DNA of 64,000 nt, from the NCBI RefSeq assembly GCF_001679785.1, contig NZ_CP016286.1:4784501-4848500 (forward strand). The letters run 5' to 3'. The notes under the pieces were generated by a model, which searched no databases, was not told the origin of the DNA, and worked only from the letters and a program-made list of their open reading frames with translations. This DNA is from Rhizobium leguminosarum (GTDB lineage: Bacteria > Pseudomonadota > Alphaproteobacteria > Rhizobiales > Rhizobiaceae). Made by a program: the position numbers and the translations under genes. This document shows, piece after piece, positions 37,652 to 46,868 of the stretch (position 1 is the first letter of the stretch; every line of letters begins with the position of its first letter).

Positions 37652-38194
37652 GTGGCTGATTTCGACGACGAACGTATCGCTTCCCTGAAGCAGCGCAGGA
37701 AAGCCGCCATCCTGGATCGGTTTCTGACCTTCACCGGCCTGGCGCTTGCCGGCGCCGCCGCCTTCTTCCCCTGGTACGTCTTCTTCAACGCGGACAAGTT
37801 CGGCATTAATGTCGCAACCAGCGGCAATTCCCGCGAACTGCCGGATTGGCCGGCCCGCAACGTCTTCAGCGTCTCGCCGCTTGCCATGGTCAACAAGAAC
37901 GAGGCGGACAAGAAGGCCCCGCCGATCGATCCGCTGACGACGGCGACGGTCTCCGATCTCGGCAAGGAGCGCGATGGCCGCGCCATACAGGAAGATCAGC
38001 CTTTCCCCGGCAAATCTTCCTTCCGCCTGCTGCATGTTTCCAACGGCCGGGCGCTGATCGAGGATCCCTCGGGCATGTATGTGGTGCGCATCGGCTCGAT
38101 CCTGCCCGACGAAAGCCGTCTTGCGACACTCGAGCAGCGCGACGGCAAATGGGTGATCGTCACCTCCAAGGGCGAGATCTACCAGAACAATTGA
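37652..38194 (+). CDS. Membrane-anchored protein of unknown function, fliI operon
   Basis: A 180-residue protein with a GTG start and GAGGAG upstream. It has a short charged N-terminus, one membrane helix (~residues 23-45) and a mainly periplasmic remainder. The last ~50 residues (ALIEDPSGMYVVRIGSILPD...DGKWVIVTSKGEIY) look like the short beta domain of GspC/PilP-type secretion pilotins; this is my own comparison and unproven. It starts 3 bp after fliI and is followed by a terminator. Confidence 0.8.
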   Translation: MADFDDERIASLKQRRKAAILDRFLTFTGLALAGAAAFFPWYVFFNADKFGINVATSGNSRELPDWPARNVFSVSPLAMVNKNEADKKAPPIDPLTTATVSDLGKERDGRAIQEDQPFPGKSSFRLLHVSNGRALIEDPSGMYVVRIGSILPDESRLATLEQRDGKWVIVTSKGEIYQNN

Positions 38195-38219
38195 ACCTGT
38201 CCGCAAACGCCGAAGGCAA

Positions 38220-38259
38220 CAGGGGCTCCGCCGCGAACTGGCCGGAGCCCCTGTTTTTT
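38220..38259 (+). terminator. Terminator of the flgF-fliI operon
   Basis: CAGGGGCTCCG / CGGAGCCCCTG (11 bp, 12-nt loop) followed by TTTTTT. Confidence 0.9.
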
Positions 38260-38304
38260 ATTCCGTCATTTCCCAGATCGATTCCGATTTAGGGAATGAC
38301 GCAG

Positions 38305-38356
38305 AAATTCAAAGAGTTACAACGTCATTGCGCATCCGAAAGACGCGCGGCGTTAT
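38305..38356 (+). repeat. Second intergenic palindromic repeat family, copy 4
   Basis: AAATTCAAAGAGTTACAACG, then TCATTGCGCATCCG, then AAAGACGCGCGGCGTTATC. It matches the copies at 9.9, 15.3 and 44.6 kb and lies between the fliI-operon terminator and the flgB promoter. Confidence 0.65.
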
Positions 38357-38413
38357 CATCGCGGCGGCGTTCGCCGAAAACCGCGTCGACGCCTGAATTC
38401 CCCGTAAGTCCCA

Positions 38414-38431
38414 CGCAAGATTACCGCACTA
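38414..38431 (+). promoter_or_regulatory. Flagellar promoter box before flgB
   Basis: CACGCAAG (hexamer 38414-38419), then 10 nt, then TAGG at 38430, 31-48 bp before the flgB ATG. Confidence 0.65.
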
Positions 38432-38461
38432 GGTTCGGGACAGTAAAAACGGAGAGTTCTC

Positions 38462-38854
38462 ATGCAACCGATCCAACTTTTCGACTTGGCTTCGCGGCAG
38501 GCGGAATGGCTGACGATCCGTCAGCAGGTTGTTGCCGGCAACATCGCGAATGCCAATACCCCGAAGTTCCGCGCCAAGGACGTTACGCCCTTTGATGCGG
38601 TGCTCGACAATTCCAATATCAACATGGCGCGCACCAATCCGGCGCATCTCAGCGGCAACGATTTCAGCGACAGCGGCGATATCGACGTCAAGGACGCCGC
38701 GCTCGACCAGGAAATCGGTGTCCAGGAATCCGGCAATACGGTCGGTTTGGCCGAGGAGCTCTCCAAGTCGGGCGATATCAAGCGCCAGTACGATCTGAAC
38801 ACCTCGTTGGTCAGTTCCTTCAACCGCATGATGTTGATGACGGTCAGGAGGTAA
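38462..38854 (+). CDS. flgB: Flagellar basal-body rod protein FlgB
   Basis: A 130-residue proximal-rod protein with [19 protein letters not shown] near the N-terminus. It leads a ten-gene operon (flgB to fliP) with very short gaps or overlaps throughout. GGAG lies 9 nt upstream of the ATG. Confidence 0.95.
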   Translation: MQPIQLFDLASRQAEWLTIRQQVVAGNIANANTPKFRAKDVTPFDAVLDNSNINMARTNPAHLSGNDFSDSGDIDVKDAALDQEIGVQESGNTVGLAEELSKSGDIKRQYDLNTSLVSSFNRMMLMTVRR

Positions 38855-38858
38855 AGTC

Positions 38859-39275
38859 ATGGATCCGCTTTCAGCAGCAATGAAAATTGCCGGTTCCGGG
38901 CTCGAGGCGCAATCGACGCGCCTGCGCATCGTTTCGGAAAATATCGCCAATGCCCGCTCGACCGGCGACACGCCCGGCGCTGACCCCTATCGTCGCAAGA
39001 CGATCACCTTCGGCCAGCAGATGGATCGCAGCAACGGCGTCGAGACTGTCGGCGTCAAGAAGGTCGGCGTCGACGAAGGCGACTTCAGCACTGAATTTGA
39101 CCCCAGCAATCCGGCTGCGGATCAGAAGGGCGTCGTCAAACTGCCGAACGTCAATATCCTGGTCGAGATGGCCGACATGCGCGAAGCCAACCGCTCGTAT
39201 GACGCCAATCTGCAGACCATCAAACAGACCCGCGATCTCATCTCCTCCACGATCGACCTCCTGAAGAGCCAATAA
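38859..39275 (+). CDS. flgC: Flagellar basal-body rod protein FlgC
   Basis: A 138-residue rod protein: [12 protein letters not shown] at the N-terminal rod motif and [17 protein letters not shown] at the C-terminal motif. It starts 4 bp after flgB. Confidence 0.95.
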   Translation: MDPLSAAMKIAGSGLEAQSTRLRIVSENIANARSTGDTPGADPYRRKTITFGQQMDRSNGVETVGVKKVGVDEGDFSTEFDPSNPAADQKGVVKLPNVNILVEMADMREANRSYDANLQTIKQTRDLISSTIDLLKSQ

Positions 39276-39277
39276 TA

Positions 39278-39619
39278 ATGATCAGCAGCGTCCAGAATGT
39301 CAGCAACCTTTCGATGACCCGTGCGCTCGGCGCCGTCGATACCGAAAATTCCGCCTCGTCGTCTGCCGCCACCATGCCGGGCGCCGCCGGTGCGGCCAAT
39401 GGCATGAGCTTCGCCTCTGTCATGGGCAACATGGCGAGCGACGCGGTCAGCAGCCTGAAGGGTGCGGAAAGCATGTCCTTTGCCGGTATCAAGGGCACGG
39501 CGACGACGCGCGAAGTCGTCGATTCCATGCTCCAGGCCGAGCAAACGCTGCAGACCGCGATTGCCATCCGCGACAAGGTCGTCTCGGCCTTTCTCGAAGT
39601 CACCAAGATGCAGATGTAA
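39278..39619 (+). CDS. fliE: Flagellar hook-basal body protein FliE
   Basis: A 113-residue FliE, the adaptor between MS-ring and rod, with its conserved C-terminus (VVDSMLQAEQTLQTAIAIRDKVVSAF). The N-terminal third is Ser/Ala-rich and variable. It starts 2 bp after flgC. Confidence 0.95.
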   Translation: MISSVQNVSNLSMTRALGAVDTENSASSSAATMPGAAGAANGMSFASVMGNMASDAVSSLKGAESMSFAGIKGTATTREVVDSMLQAEQTLQTAIAIRDKVVSAFLEVTKMQM

Positions 39620-39638
39620 CTGATTTGAGGACGAACAC

Positions 39639-40427
39639 ATGAGAGCGCTCGCCATCGCAGCAACGGGCATGGATGCCCAGCAGACCAATCTGGAAGTCAT
39701 CGCGAACAACATCGCGAATATCAATACGACCGGTTTCAAGCGCGCCCGCGCCGAATTCTCGGATCTTCTCTACCAGACCGAACGTGCCAAGGGTGTCGCC
39801 AACCGCGCCAACCAGGCCGTCGTTCCGGAAGGTGCCAATATCGGCCTCGGCGTCCAGACCTCGGCGGTCCGCAACCTGCATCTCCAGGGCGAATTGACCC
39901 AGACCGGCAACGATCTCGACGTGGCGCTGATCGGCAAGGGCTTCTTCCAGATCCAGTCGACCGACGGTACGACGCTTTACAGCCGCGCCGGCGCCTTCAA
40001 CAAGAACGACCAGGGCCAGCTCGTCACCATCGACGGCTACGAGGTCCTTCCCGGCATCACCATTCCGACGGGCTCGACCGAGCTGACGATCAGCCGCTCC
40101 GGCCAGGTTTCGGCCAAGCTGCCGGGTGCGACGGATGCGACCGTGCTCGGTCAATTGACGCTTGCCGACTTCGTCAACGAGGCGGGTCTCCAGCCGCTCG
40201 GCGACAATCTCTTCCAGGAAACGCCGGCCTCCGGCGAAGCCGTCATCGGCAATCCTGACGAGGAAGGGTTCGCCTACATGAAGCAGGGTTATCTGGAATC
40301 TTCCAACGTCGACCCGGTGAAGGAAATCACCGAGCTGATCTCGGCCCAGCGCGCTTACGAAATGAATTCCAAGGTGATCACCACCGCTGACGAAATGGCC
40401 TCCATCGTCAGCAAGAACCTGAAGTAA
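39639..40427 (+). CDS. flgG: Flagellar distal-rod protein FlgG
   Basis: A 262-residue distal-rod protein of normal length with [19 protein letters not shown] and the C-terminal [19 protein letters not shown] motif. Confidence 0.97.
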   Translation: MRALAIAATGMDAQQTNLEVIANNIANINTTGFKRARAEFSDLLYQTERAKGVANRANQAVVPEGANIGLGVQTSAVRNLHLQGELTQTGNDLDVALIGKGFFQIQSTDGTTLYSRAGAFNKNDQGQLVTIDGYEVLPGITIPTGSTELTISRSGQVSAKLPGATDATVLGQLTLADFVNEAGLQPLGDNLFQETPASGEAVIGNPDEEGFAYMKQGYLESSNVDPVKEITELISAQRAYEMNSKVITTADEMASIVSKNLK

Positions 40428-40443
40428 AGGGAAGGGCCGAAAC

Positions 40444-40926
40444 ATGATGTTTTGCCGGGCAGGACACATCTCAGGATGGGTGGCGGCAGCCACGATCGCA
40501 GTCGCGGGCATTTTCTTGCCCGCGGACGTGGATGCCGGCATGGGTTATGCCGTCGTCCCGACGACGATCATCTACCCCGGCGACACATTGTCGTCGAGCC
40601 AGCTTCAGGAGGTCGAGGTCACCAACCCCAACCTCGCCGGCGACTATGCCAAATCCATTTCCCAGGTCGAAGGCATGGTCTCCAAGCGCACGCTGTTGCC
40701 GGGCCGCACGATTTCGGTTTCGGGTCTGCGCGAGGCCTATACGGTGACGCGCGGTTCTTCGATCCGCCTGGTCTTATCGCTCGGCGCGATGACGATCTCC
40801 GCCGCCGGCACGCCGCTCGAAGACGGCACGATCGGGCAGGTCGTTCGCGCGCGCAATATGGACTCCGGCGTCATCGTCAGCGGCACGGTGCTTGCGGACG
40901 GCACGGTCCATGTGAGGGCAAAATGA
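40444..40926 (+). CDS. flgA: P-ring chaperone FlgA
   Basis: A 160-residue secreted protein with a signal peptide (hydrophobic core ~10-25, probable cleavage near VDA-G). The SAF-type domain has LLPGRTISVSGLREAYTVTRG and ends GTVLADGTVHVRAK. It assists P-ring assembly in the periplasm. The stop overlaps the flgI ATG. Confidence 0.93.
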   Translation: MMFCRAGHISGWVAAATIAVAGIFLPADVDAGMGYAVVPTTIIYPGDTLSSSQLQEVEVTNPNLAGDYAKSISQVEGMVSKRTLLPGRTISVSGLREAYTVTRGSSIRLVLSLGAMTISAAGTPLEDGTIGQVVRARNMDSGVIVSGTVLADGTVHVRAK

Positions 40927-42044
40927 AATTGTTCTTCCGTTTCGTCACCCTTGTCGCGGTTCTCGCCATGAGTTTGGCCGATGTCGCGCCCGCCTGGGCG
41001 CTGACCTCCCGCATCAAGGATATTGCCTCCCTTCAGGCCGGGCGCGATAACCAGCTGATCGGTTATGGCCTCATCGTCGGCCTGCAGGGAACCGGCGACG
41101 GCTTCCGTGCCTCGCCGTTCACCGAGCAGTCGATGCGGGCAATGCTGCAGAATCTCGGCATCTCGACGCAGGGCGGTCAGTCCAACGCCAAGAATACCGC
41201 GGCCGTGATGGTCACCGCCAACCTGCCGCCCTTCGCAAGTCCCGGCAGTCGTATCGACGTGACGGTGAGCTCGCTCGGCGACGCGACGTCGCTGCGCGGC
41301 GGCACGCTCGTCATGACCTCGCTTTCCGGCGCCGACGGCCAGATCTATGCCGTCGCGCAGGGCGCTGTCATCGTCTCCGGTTTCCAGGCGCAGGGCCAGG
41401 CGGCGACCGTGACCGAAGGCGTCACCACCGCAGGCCGCGTGCCCGGCGGCGCGATCATCGAACGTGAACTGCCGTCCCGCTTCAAGGACTCGGTCAATCT
41501 CGTCCTGCAATTGCGCAACCCAGACTTCTCGACGGCGATCCGTATCGCCGACATCGTCAACGGTTATGCCTCGGCGCGCTTCGGCGGCCCGGTCGCCGAA
41601 GCCAAGGATTCGCAGGAAGTCGTGATCCAGAAGCCGCGCGCGGCCGATCTCACCCGGCTGATGGCCGACGTCGAAAACCTCATCGTCGAAACCGATACGC
41701 CGGCCAAGGTGGTCATCAACGAGCGCACCGGAACGATCGTTATCGGCTCCGACGTCCGCGTCTCGCCGGTCGCCGTCAGCTACGGCACCTTGACTGTCCA
41801 GGTCACCGAGACGCCGCAGATCATCCAGCCCGAACCCTTCTCGCGCGGCCGGACCGCCGTCCAGCCGCAGACCGATATCGCGGCCGAGCAGACTGGCGGG
41901 CGCGTCGCCATCATCGACGGTCCAGATCTCAGGACGCTTGTCGCCGGCCTCAACAATATCGGTGTGAAACCGGATGGCATCATCGCCATTCTCCAGGGCA
42001 TCAAGTCGGCAGGCGCTCTGCAGGCGGAGCTTGTGCTGCAATGA
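40923..42044 (+). CDS. flgI: Flagellar P-ring protein FlgI
   Basis: A 373-residue P-ring protein. A signal peptide (to ~AWA-L, residue 26) is followed by SRIKDIASLQAGRDNQLIGYGLIVGLQGTGD in sections and ends VKPDGIIAILQGIKSAGALQAELVLQ. The start overlaps flgA (ATGA); the frame is open far upstream but only as a shadow of flgA. Confidence 0.97.
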   Translation: MKLFFRFVTLVAVLAMSLADVAPAWALTSRIKDIASLQAGRDNQLIGYGLIVGLQGTGDGFRASPFTEQSMRAMLQNLGISTQGGQSNAKNTAAVMVTANLPPFASPGSRIDVTVSSLGDATSLRGGTLVMTSLSGADGQIYAVAQGAVIVSGFQAQGQAATVTEGVTTAGRVPGGAIIERELPSRFKDSVNLVLQLRNPDFSTAIRIADIVNGYASARFGGPVAEAKDSQEVVIQKPRAADLTRLMADVENLIVETDTPAKVVINERTGTIVIGSDVRVSPVAVSYGTLTVQVTETPQIIQPEPFSRGRTAVQPQTDIAAEQTGGRVAIIDGPDLRTLVAGLNNIGVKPDGIIAILQGIKSAGALQAELVLQ

Positions 42045-42583
42045 TTGATATCATCAACCCTGACATGACGGTTCTGCAATTGCTGCGCCGGCTGGCGCTG
42101 CCGGCCGCAGGCCTCGTCCTTCTGTCGATCCCCAGCGCCTTCGCGCAGGAACATGCGCCGGCAGGCGACTTCACCTCCCAGGACGAGATCAAGCAGTTCT
42201 GCACCAACATTGCAGAGCCTGCCCGCGACCAGCGTTACCTCCTGCAGAAGCAGGAGCTGGAAAAGCTTCGCGCCGACATCGACGCCCGCATGGCGGAAAT
42301 GGACAAGCGCAAGGCCGAATACCAGGACTGGCTGAAACGGCGGGACGATTTCCTGAAGCAGGCGGAAGCCGGCCTCACTGAAATCTACAGGAAGATGAAG
42401 CCGGATGCGGCCGCACTCCAGTTGCAGGACATGAAGATCGAGGTGGCCTCCGCCGTGATCATGCGGCTCGGCCCGCGTCAGTCGAGCCTCATCCTCAACG
42501 AGATGGACCCTGAGAAAGCCGCGGTCATCGCCAGCGTTATTGCCAGTGCGTCCGATCCCAATACGTCGAAGGATCCTTCATGA
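42041..42583 (+). CDS. motE: MotE, periplasmic chaperone for MotC
   Basis: A 180-residue secreted protein: signal peptide ending near AFA-Q (residue 35), then a long charged coiled coil (LQKQELEKLRADIDARMAEMDKRKAEYQDW) and a MgtE-N-like end (MKPDAAALQLQDM; LGPRQSSLILNEMDPEKAAVI). In Sinorhizobium this gene (orf38) encodes MotE, needed to fold and stabilise MotC. It overlaps flgI and flgH by 4 bp each. Confidence 0.88.
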   Translation: MIDIINPDMTVLQLLRRLALPAAGLVLLSIPSAFAQEHAPAGDFTSQDEIKQFCTNIAEPARDQRYLLQKQELEKLRADIDARMAEMDKRKAEYQDWLKRRDDFLKQAEAGLTEIYRKMKPDAAALQLQDMKIEVASAVIMRLGPRQSSLILNEMDPEKAAVIASVIASASDPNTSKDPS

Positions 42584-43296
42584 ATATGCGTTTCCCGGCC
42601 GCGATCGCCGCCCTCGCACTCCTTGCAGGTTGCCAGTCTCCGACGGCGGTCAGCGAGATCGGCCGTGCGCCTGCCATGAGCCCGATCGGCAGCGGCCTCG
42701 CCTACGGCCAGACACCACAGATGGCGCTTTATCCGAAGCAGCCGCGTGCTGTGGCGCAGGGCTATTCGCTGTGGAGCGATTCTCAGGCCGCCCTCTTCAA
42801 GGATGCGCGCGCGCTCAACGTCGGCGACATCCTGACCGTCGACATCCAGATCAACGACAAGGCCTCCTTCGACAATGAGACCAACCGCAGCCGCACGAAT
42901 TCGAGCGGCATGAACTGGGACGTCAACGCCCAGATCTTCGGCTGGACGCCCGAGTCGAAGACCGACCTGACTTATGGCTCCGACACCAGCACCGACGGCA
43001 AGGGCAAGATCGAGCGCACCGACAAGCTCACCCTTCTGGTCGCCGCCGTCGTCACCGGCATTCTCGAAAACGGCAACCTCGTCATATCAGGCTCGCAGGA
43101 AGTCCGCCTGAACCAGGAGCTGCGCATCCTGAATGTCGCCGGTATCGTTCGCCCGCAGGACGTCAATGCCGACAACCAGATCTCCTACGACAAGATCGCC
43201 GAAGCCCGCATCTCCTACGGTGGCCGCGGCCGTCTGATGGAAGTGCAGCAGCCTCCGCGCGGCCAGCAGGCCGTCGATCTTTTCTCGCCGCTTTGA
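42580..43296 (+). CDS. flgH: Flagellar L-ring lipoprotein FlgH
   Basis: A 238-residue outer-membrane ring lipoprotein with lipobox LLAGC (Cys18) and the conserved SLWSDSQAALFKDARALNVGDILTV and GSQEVRLNQELRILNVAGIVRP segments. Confidence 0.97.
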   Translation: MNMRFPAAIAALALLAGCQSPTAVSEIGRAPAMSPIGSGLAYGQTPQMALYPKQPRAVAQGYSLWSDSQAALFKDARALNVGDILTVDIQINDKASFDNETNRSRTNSSGMNWDVNAQIFGWTPESKTDLTYGSDTSTDGKGKIERTDKLTLLVAAVVTGILENGNLVISGSQEVRLNQELRILNVAGIVRPQDVNADNQISYDKIAEARISYGGRGRLMEVQQPPRGQQAVDLFSPL

Positions 43297-43308
43297 GGCT
43301 GAACGACG

Positions 43309-43815
43309 ATGGCAGAACCAGACGCAAGCGCAGGTCAATCGCAGAAGAAATCCGGCTCGCTGATGACGATCATCGGCATCGCCGTCCTGACTCTGCTCGG
43401 CGCCGGCGGCGGCTGGGCGGTCGGCACGATCGTCGCGCCCAACATCAAAGGGGCCAAGGAGGTCGAGCAGGCCAAGGATGCGGAGGCGAAGAAGAAGGCC
43501 GAGGAAGGCCTGGCGCGCATCTCGACCGAGGCCAACAACGTCGTCCAGCTCGAGCCGATCACCTCGAACCTCGCCTACCCTTCAGAAAACTGGGTGCGAC
43601 TCGAAGTCGCGCTGCTGTTCAACGGGCCGCCGGATGTCAAGGTTTCCGAGGATATTCACCAGGATATCCTCGCCTATATCAGGACCGTTTCCCTCCAGCA
43701 GATCGAGGGACCGCGGGGCTTTCAATATCTCAAGGATGACATCCAGGAACGTGTTGACCTTCGCTCGCAAGGGCGGGTATCGAAGGTCATGTTCAGGACA
43801 TTTGTCATCGAATGA
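43309..43815 (+). CDS. fliL: Flagellar basal-body-associated protein FliL
   Basis: A 168-residue protein with one membrane helix (~18-40) and a periplasmic domain (NLAYPSENWVRLEVALLF...RVSKVMFRTFVIE) that surrounds stators. The stop overlaps the fliP start. Confidence 0.93.
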   Translation: MAEPDASAGQSQKKSGSLMTIIGIAVLTLLGAGGGWAVGTIVAPNIKGAKEVEQAKDAEAKKKAEEGLARISTEANNVVQLEPITSNLAYPSENWVRLEVALLFNGPPDVKVSEDIHQDILAYIRTVSLQQIEGPRGFQYLKDDIQERVDLRSQGRVSKVMFRTFVIE

Positions 43816-44549
43816 TTCGTCTCATAGTTTTCCTTGCCGCCATGATGGCGGTACCGGAACTGGCGGTGGCACAGCAGCTGCCGACTGACTTGTTGAACCT
43901 GCCGGTCGATGGTTCCGTCGCCGCCTGGATCATCCGCACATTCGGCCTACTGACCATTCTTTCGGTCGCGCCGGGTATCCTGATCATGGTGACGAGCTTT
44001 CCGCGCTTCATCATCGCTTTTTCGATCCTGCGTTCAGGGATGGGTCTCTCCTCGACGCCCTCCAACATGATCCTCCTGTCGCTGTCGTTGTTCATGACCT
44101 TCTACGTCATGTCGCCGACCTTCGATCAGGCCTGGCAGAGCGGCGTGCAACCGCTGCTTGCCAATCAGATCAACGAGACCGAGGCGGTCCAGCGTATCGG
44201 CGAACCCTTCCGCACCTTCATGGCGGCCAATACCCGCGACAAGGATCTGGCGCTCTTCGTCGACCTGGCGCGCGAACGCGGACAGAATATCCAGACGACC
44301 GATCCGATCGACTACCGCGTGCTGATCCCGGCGTTCATGATTTCCGAGATTCGCCGCGGCTTCGAAATCGGCTTCCTCGTCGTGCTGCCGTTCCTCGTCA
44401 TCGACCTCATCGTCGCGACCATTACCATGGCGATGGGCATGATGATGCTGCCGCCGACCTCGATCTCGCTGCCTTTCAAGATTCTCTTCTTCGTGCTGAT
44501 CGACGGCTGGAACCTGCTCGTCGGCAGCCTGGTGCGCTCGTTCAGCTGA
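43812..44549 (+). CDS. fliP: Flagellar export gate protein FliP
   Basis: A 245-residue export-gate subunit with a cleavable N-terminal segment and four membrane helices (GILIMVTSFPRFIIAFSILR; SEIRRGFEIGFLVVLPFLVIDLIVATITMAMGMMM in parts). It is the last gene of the flgB operon and is followed by a strong terminator. Confidence 0.97.
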   Translation: MIRLIVFLAAMMAVPELAVAQQLPTDLLNLPVDGSVAAWIIRTFGLLTILSVAPGILIMVTSFPRFIIAFSILRSGMGLSSTPSNMILLSLSLFMTFYVMSPTFDQAWQSGVQPLLANQINETEAVQRIGEPFRTFMAANTRDKDLALFVDLARERGQNIQTTDPIDYRVLIPAFMISEIRRGFEIGFLVVLPFLVIDLIVATITMAMGMMMLPPTSISLPFKILFFVLIDGWNLLVGSLVRSFS

Positions 44550-44577
44550 CCGGCTGCTGCCGCTTGGATTTTTCGCC

Positions 44578-44619
44578 AATGAAAGAACCCGTCGGATTGC
44601 TCCGGCGGGTTCTTTCATT
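44578..44619. terminator. Bidirectional terminator between fliP and the GT41 gene
   Basis: A 19-bp nearly perfect stem (AATGAAAGAACCCGTCGGA / TCCGGCGGGTTCTTTCATT) with a 4-nt loop TTGC and a T-rich right arm. It lies between converging genes. Confidence 0.85.
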
Positions 44620-44624
44620 ATGCA

Positions 44625-44678
44625 GCAATTCAAGGTGCCAAGCGTCCTTTACGTCTCTGAAAGACGCGCGGCGCAGTC
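44625..44678 (+). repeat. Second intergenic palindromic repeat family, copy 5
   Basis: CAATTCAAGGTGCCAAGCG, then TCCTTTACGTCTCTG, then AAAGACGCGCGGCGCAGTCG. It lies between the terminator and the GT41 stop codon. Confidence 0.65.
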
Positions 44679-44692
44679 GTGGTCGAAAAGTC

Positions 44693-46609
44693 TCACTCGG
44701 CCGCGAACGGTGCCGTGCGCGGCGGCAGCGCCGGAATATCCATGTGATCGGGTGCAAGACCCCGCTTGGCACGCTCGGCCATGATTTCATAGGCCTTCTC
44801 CAGATGGTCACAGAACCGTTCGGCATCGAAGAGCGGCGCGATATAACGCTTCTCCCTGAGATGCGCCTTGTATTCGGCGATCCGCCCGGGATTCTCAGCC
44901 AGTTCGACAGCCATATCCTCATAGGCCTGCAGGTCGGCTGCGACGAGATCGGGCAGATCGATGGCCCTGAGCAGGCTCTCGCTGACGCGTGAAGCAAAGT
45001 TCGTGCCCTTGACGGTCAGGACCGGCAGGCCGCCCCAGAGCTGCTCCGAGGTGGTCGTATGGCCGTTGACGGGGAAGGTATCGATGCCGAGGTCGGCTGC
45101 CTGCTGACGGTCGATATGTTCTTCGTAAGGGGCGCGCGGGCAGAAGATGATCCGCTTGGGCGAAATGCCCGCCGTCTGGAACTGCTTCAAGAGGTTTGCC
45201 TGGTTGCGCGGCGTATTCGCCATCAGCCAGAGCACGCTGTTCGGCGCGCGCTTGAGAATGCGGCACCAGCTGTCGATCGTCTCCGGCGTGATTTTGCGGT
45301 TGCCGTTGAAGGACGCGAAGATGAACGCATCTTCCGGCAGACCGAGCTGCTCGCGGGGGACAGGACGCGGCTTCGGACGATGCATCGGGTCGTTCGGCTG
45401 GTAGCTCTCCGGCAGCCGGCAGAATTTCTCGTGATAGAAGGGCTTTGCCGCCTCGGGCAATACCGAATGGTCGCCGATGACGTAATCGAGGTCGATATTG
45501 ACCGTGCTGCCGGGAAAACCGAGCCAGCCGACATGCACCGGTGCCAGCGGCAGGTTGAAGGCCGTGGCGCGGCTGCCTGATGTATGGCCCTTCAGGTCGA
45601 CCATGATGTCGATATTGTGCTCGCGCACCACTTCCAGCACGGCCTGATCGGAGAAGCCGTGAACGGTGACGATCCGGCCCCAGCGGCTGCGGTCGGTAGT
45701 ATTGTGCTCGAGGTACTCCGGGCCCGTATGGCAGAAGAGCGTCACATCGAACCGGTCCTTGTCGTGCAGTTCAAGGATGCGCTGCAAGAGCTTCATCGTC
45801 GCGTGGCTATCCCAGAAGTCCGATGACATGTAGCCGATCCGGATCTTGTCCGACCAGCTGTGCGGCTGGCTGCGGCGGAAGGACACCCGTTCCGGGTTGA
45901 GGGGTGCGAAGCCGATCGTCGCATACCGGTTGAAGTCCTCGTTGCCGCACCAGTGCAGGTGATAGAACGGGTTGTCCTTGCGCAGGATCTCGACATCGCC
46001 CTTTGCGAGTGCAGCGTTGATCACCGCCTGATGTTTGCTAGCCTCTTCGAACTCATTGAATTCGCGGGCGAAAACCAGATGCAGGAAGCGGAATGCGAGA
46101 TTGCCGGGAAACCGCTTGAAGAGGTTGCGCGAGAGGCTCTGGTTGGTTGGGTCGTTCAGATCGTCGCTGAGAAGCAAGGCCGCCAGGCGCATATGATCGG
46201 GATTTTGGCTTTGCGACAGCACCGTTTTGAACGGCCGGATGATATCCCGCTGCTGGCGCTTCAGATAGATCGCGGTGATGATGAAGGCAAGCTCCGGGTC
46301 TTCCTGGGCCTTGGCGAGGTTTCGCATGGCGATCAGCAGAGCATCGTCCTCGTTGCCGGTCTCGTAATGCAGTTTGGCAGCCTGTTTCTGATATTCGTAG
46401 GAATTCGGTCCTTCACAGTTGCCGGCCAGGCCATAGGCTTTCGCGGCATCGGCCTTGAAGCCGAGCTGCAGGAGGTTCTTGGCCAGCAGCGCATAGGTCT
46501 TGGCGTCCTGCTGGATATCCATCAGCTGATTGAGCGTCGCCAAGGACTGTGTGTAGCGGCCCATCTGGTAATCCTTGGATGCCGCAGAGAACGAAACTTT
46601 GCTGTTCAA
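44693..46609 (-). CDS. TPR-GT41 glycosyltransferase (OGT/FlmG-like), candidate flagellin glycosyltransferase
   Basis: A 638-residue protein with N-terminal TPR-like helices (~1-200: YQMGRYTQSLATLNQLM; LGFKADAAKAYGLAG) and a C-terminal O-GlcNAc-transferase-type catalytic region (IRIGYMSSDFWDSHATMKLL; DIMVDLKGHTSGSRATAF; PVHVGWLGFPGSTV; RIIFCPRAPYEEH; DTFPVNGHTTTSEQLWGGLPV). The TTG at 46609 is the likely start (GGAG 7 nt upstream); an in-frame start at 46666 is possible. It is soluble. Lying directly upstream of, and divergent from, the flagellin array, it probably glycosylates flagellin, as FlmG does in Caulobacter. That role is inferred. Confidence 0.85.
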   Translation of the reverse strand: MNSKVSFSAASKDYQMGRYTQSLATLNQLMDIQQDAKTYALLAKNLLQLGFKADAAKAYGLAGNCEGPNSYEYQKQAAKLHYETGNEDDALLIAMRNLAKAQEDPELAFIITAIYLKRQQRDIIRPFKTVLSQSQNPDHMRLAALLLSDDLNDPTNQSLSRNLFKRFPGNLAFRFLHLVFAREFNEFEEASKHQAVINAALAKGDVEILRKDNPFYHLHWCGNEDFNRYATIGFAPLNPERVSFRRSQPHSWSDKIRIGYMSSDFWDSHATMKLLQRILELHDKDRFDVTLFCHTGPEYLEHNTTDRSRWGRIVTVHGFSDQAVLEVVREHNIDIMVDLKGHTSGSRATAFNLPLAPVHVGWLGFPGSTVNIDLDYVIGDHSVLPEAAKPFYHEKFCRLPESYQPNDPMHRPKPRPVPREQLGLPEDAFIFASFNGNRKITPETIDSWCRILKRAPNSVLWLMANTPRNQANLLKQFQTAGISPKRIIFCPRAPYEEHIDRQQAADLGIDTFPVNGHTTTSEQLWGGLPVLTVKGTNFASRVSESLLRAIDLPDLVAADLQAYEDMAVELAENPGRIAEYKAHLREKRYIAPLFDAERFCDHLEKAYEIMAERAKRGLAPDHMDIPALPPRTAPFAAE

Positions 46610-46868
46610 AACCCAACTCCGTGAAGGAAATGTTCTGGCATGGCTGTCGATCGCCGAAGCGCGCATGCACCGTCGTCCCCAAAATGGGGTCAGTCCGATG
46701 ATGCTATCCCGGCATCTACCATACTGTCATTCGAAGCTTGCTTGAAACCGGTGGCGCGATGAGCGCCTGCTTTGTTCGGAAAGCCTCGACTATCCCAGGA
46801 AAGCGCTCCTTTCGCCGGTAAAGTTCTCTTTTGCCGCTTGAATTCGGATGCCAAAAATTATCTTCAAC

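Noticed and set aside
40737..42041. 434-codon frame opposite flgI
   Set aside because: A shadow frame without start signals; flgI has signal peptide and full family match.
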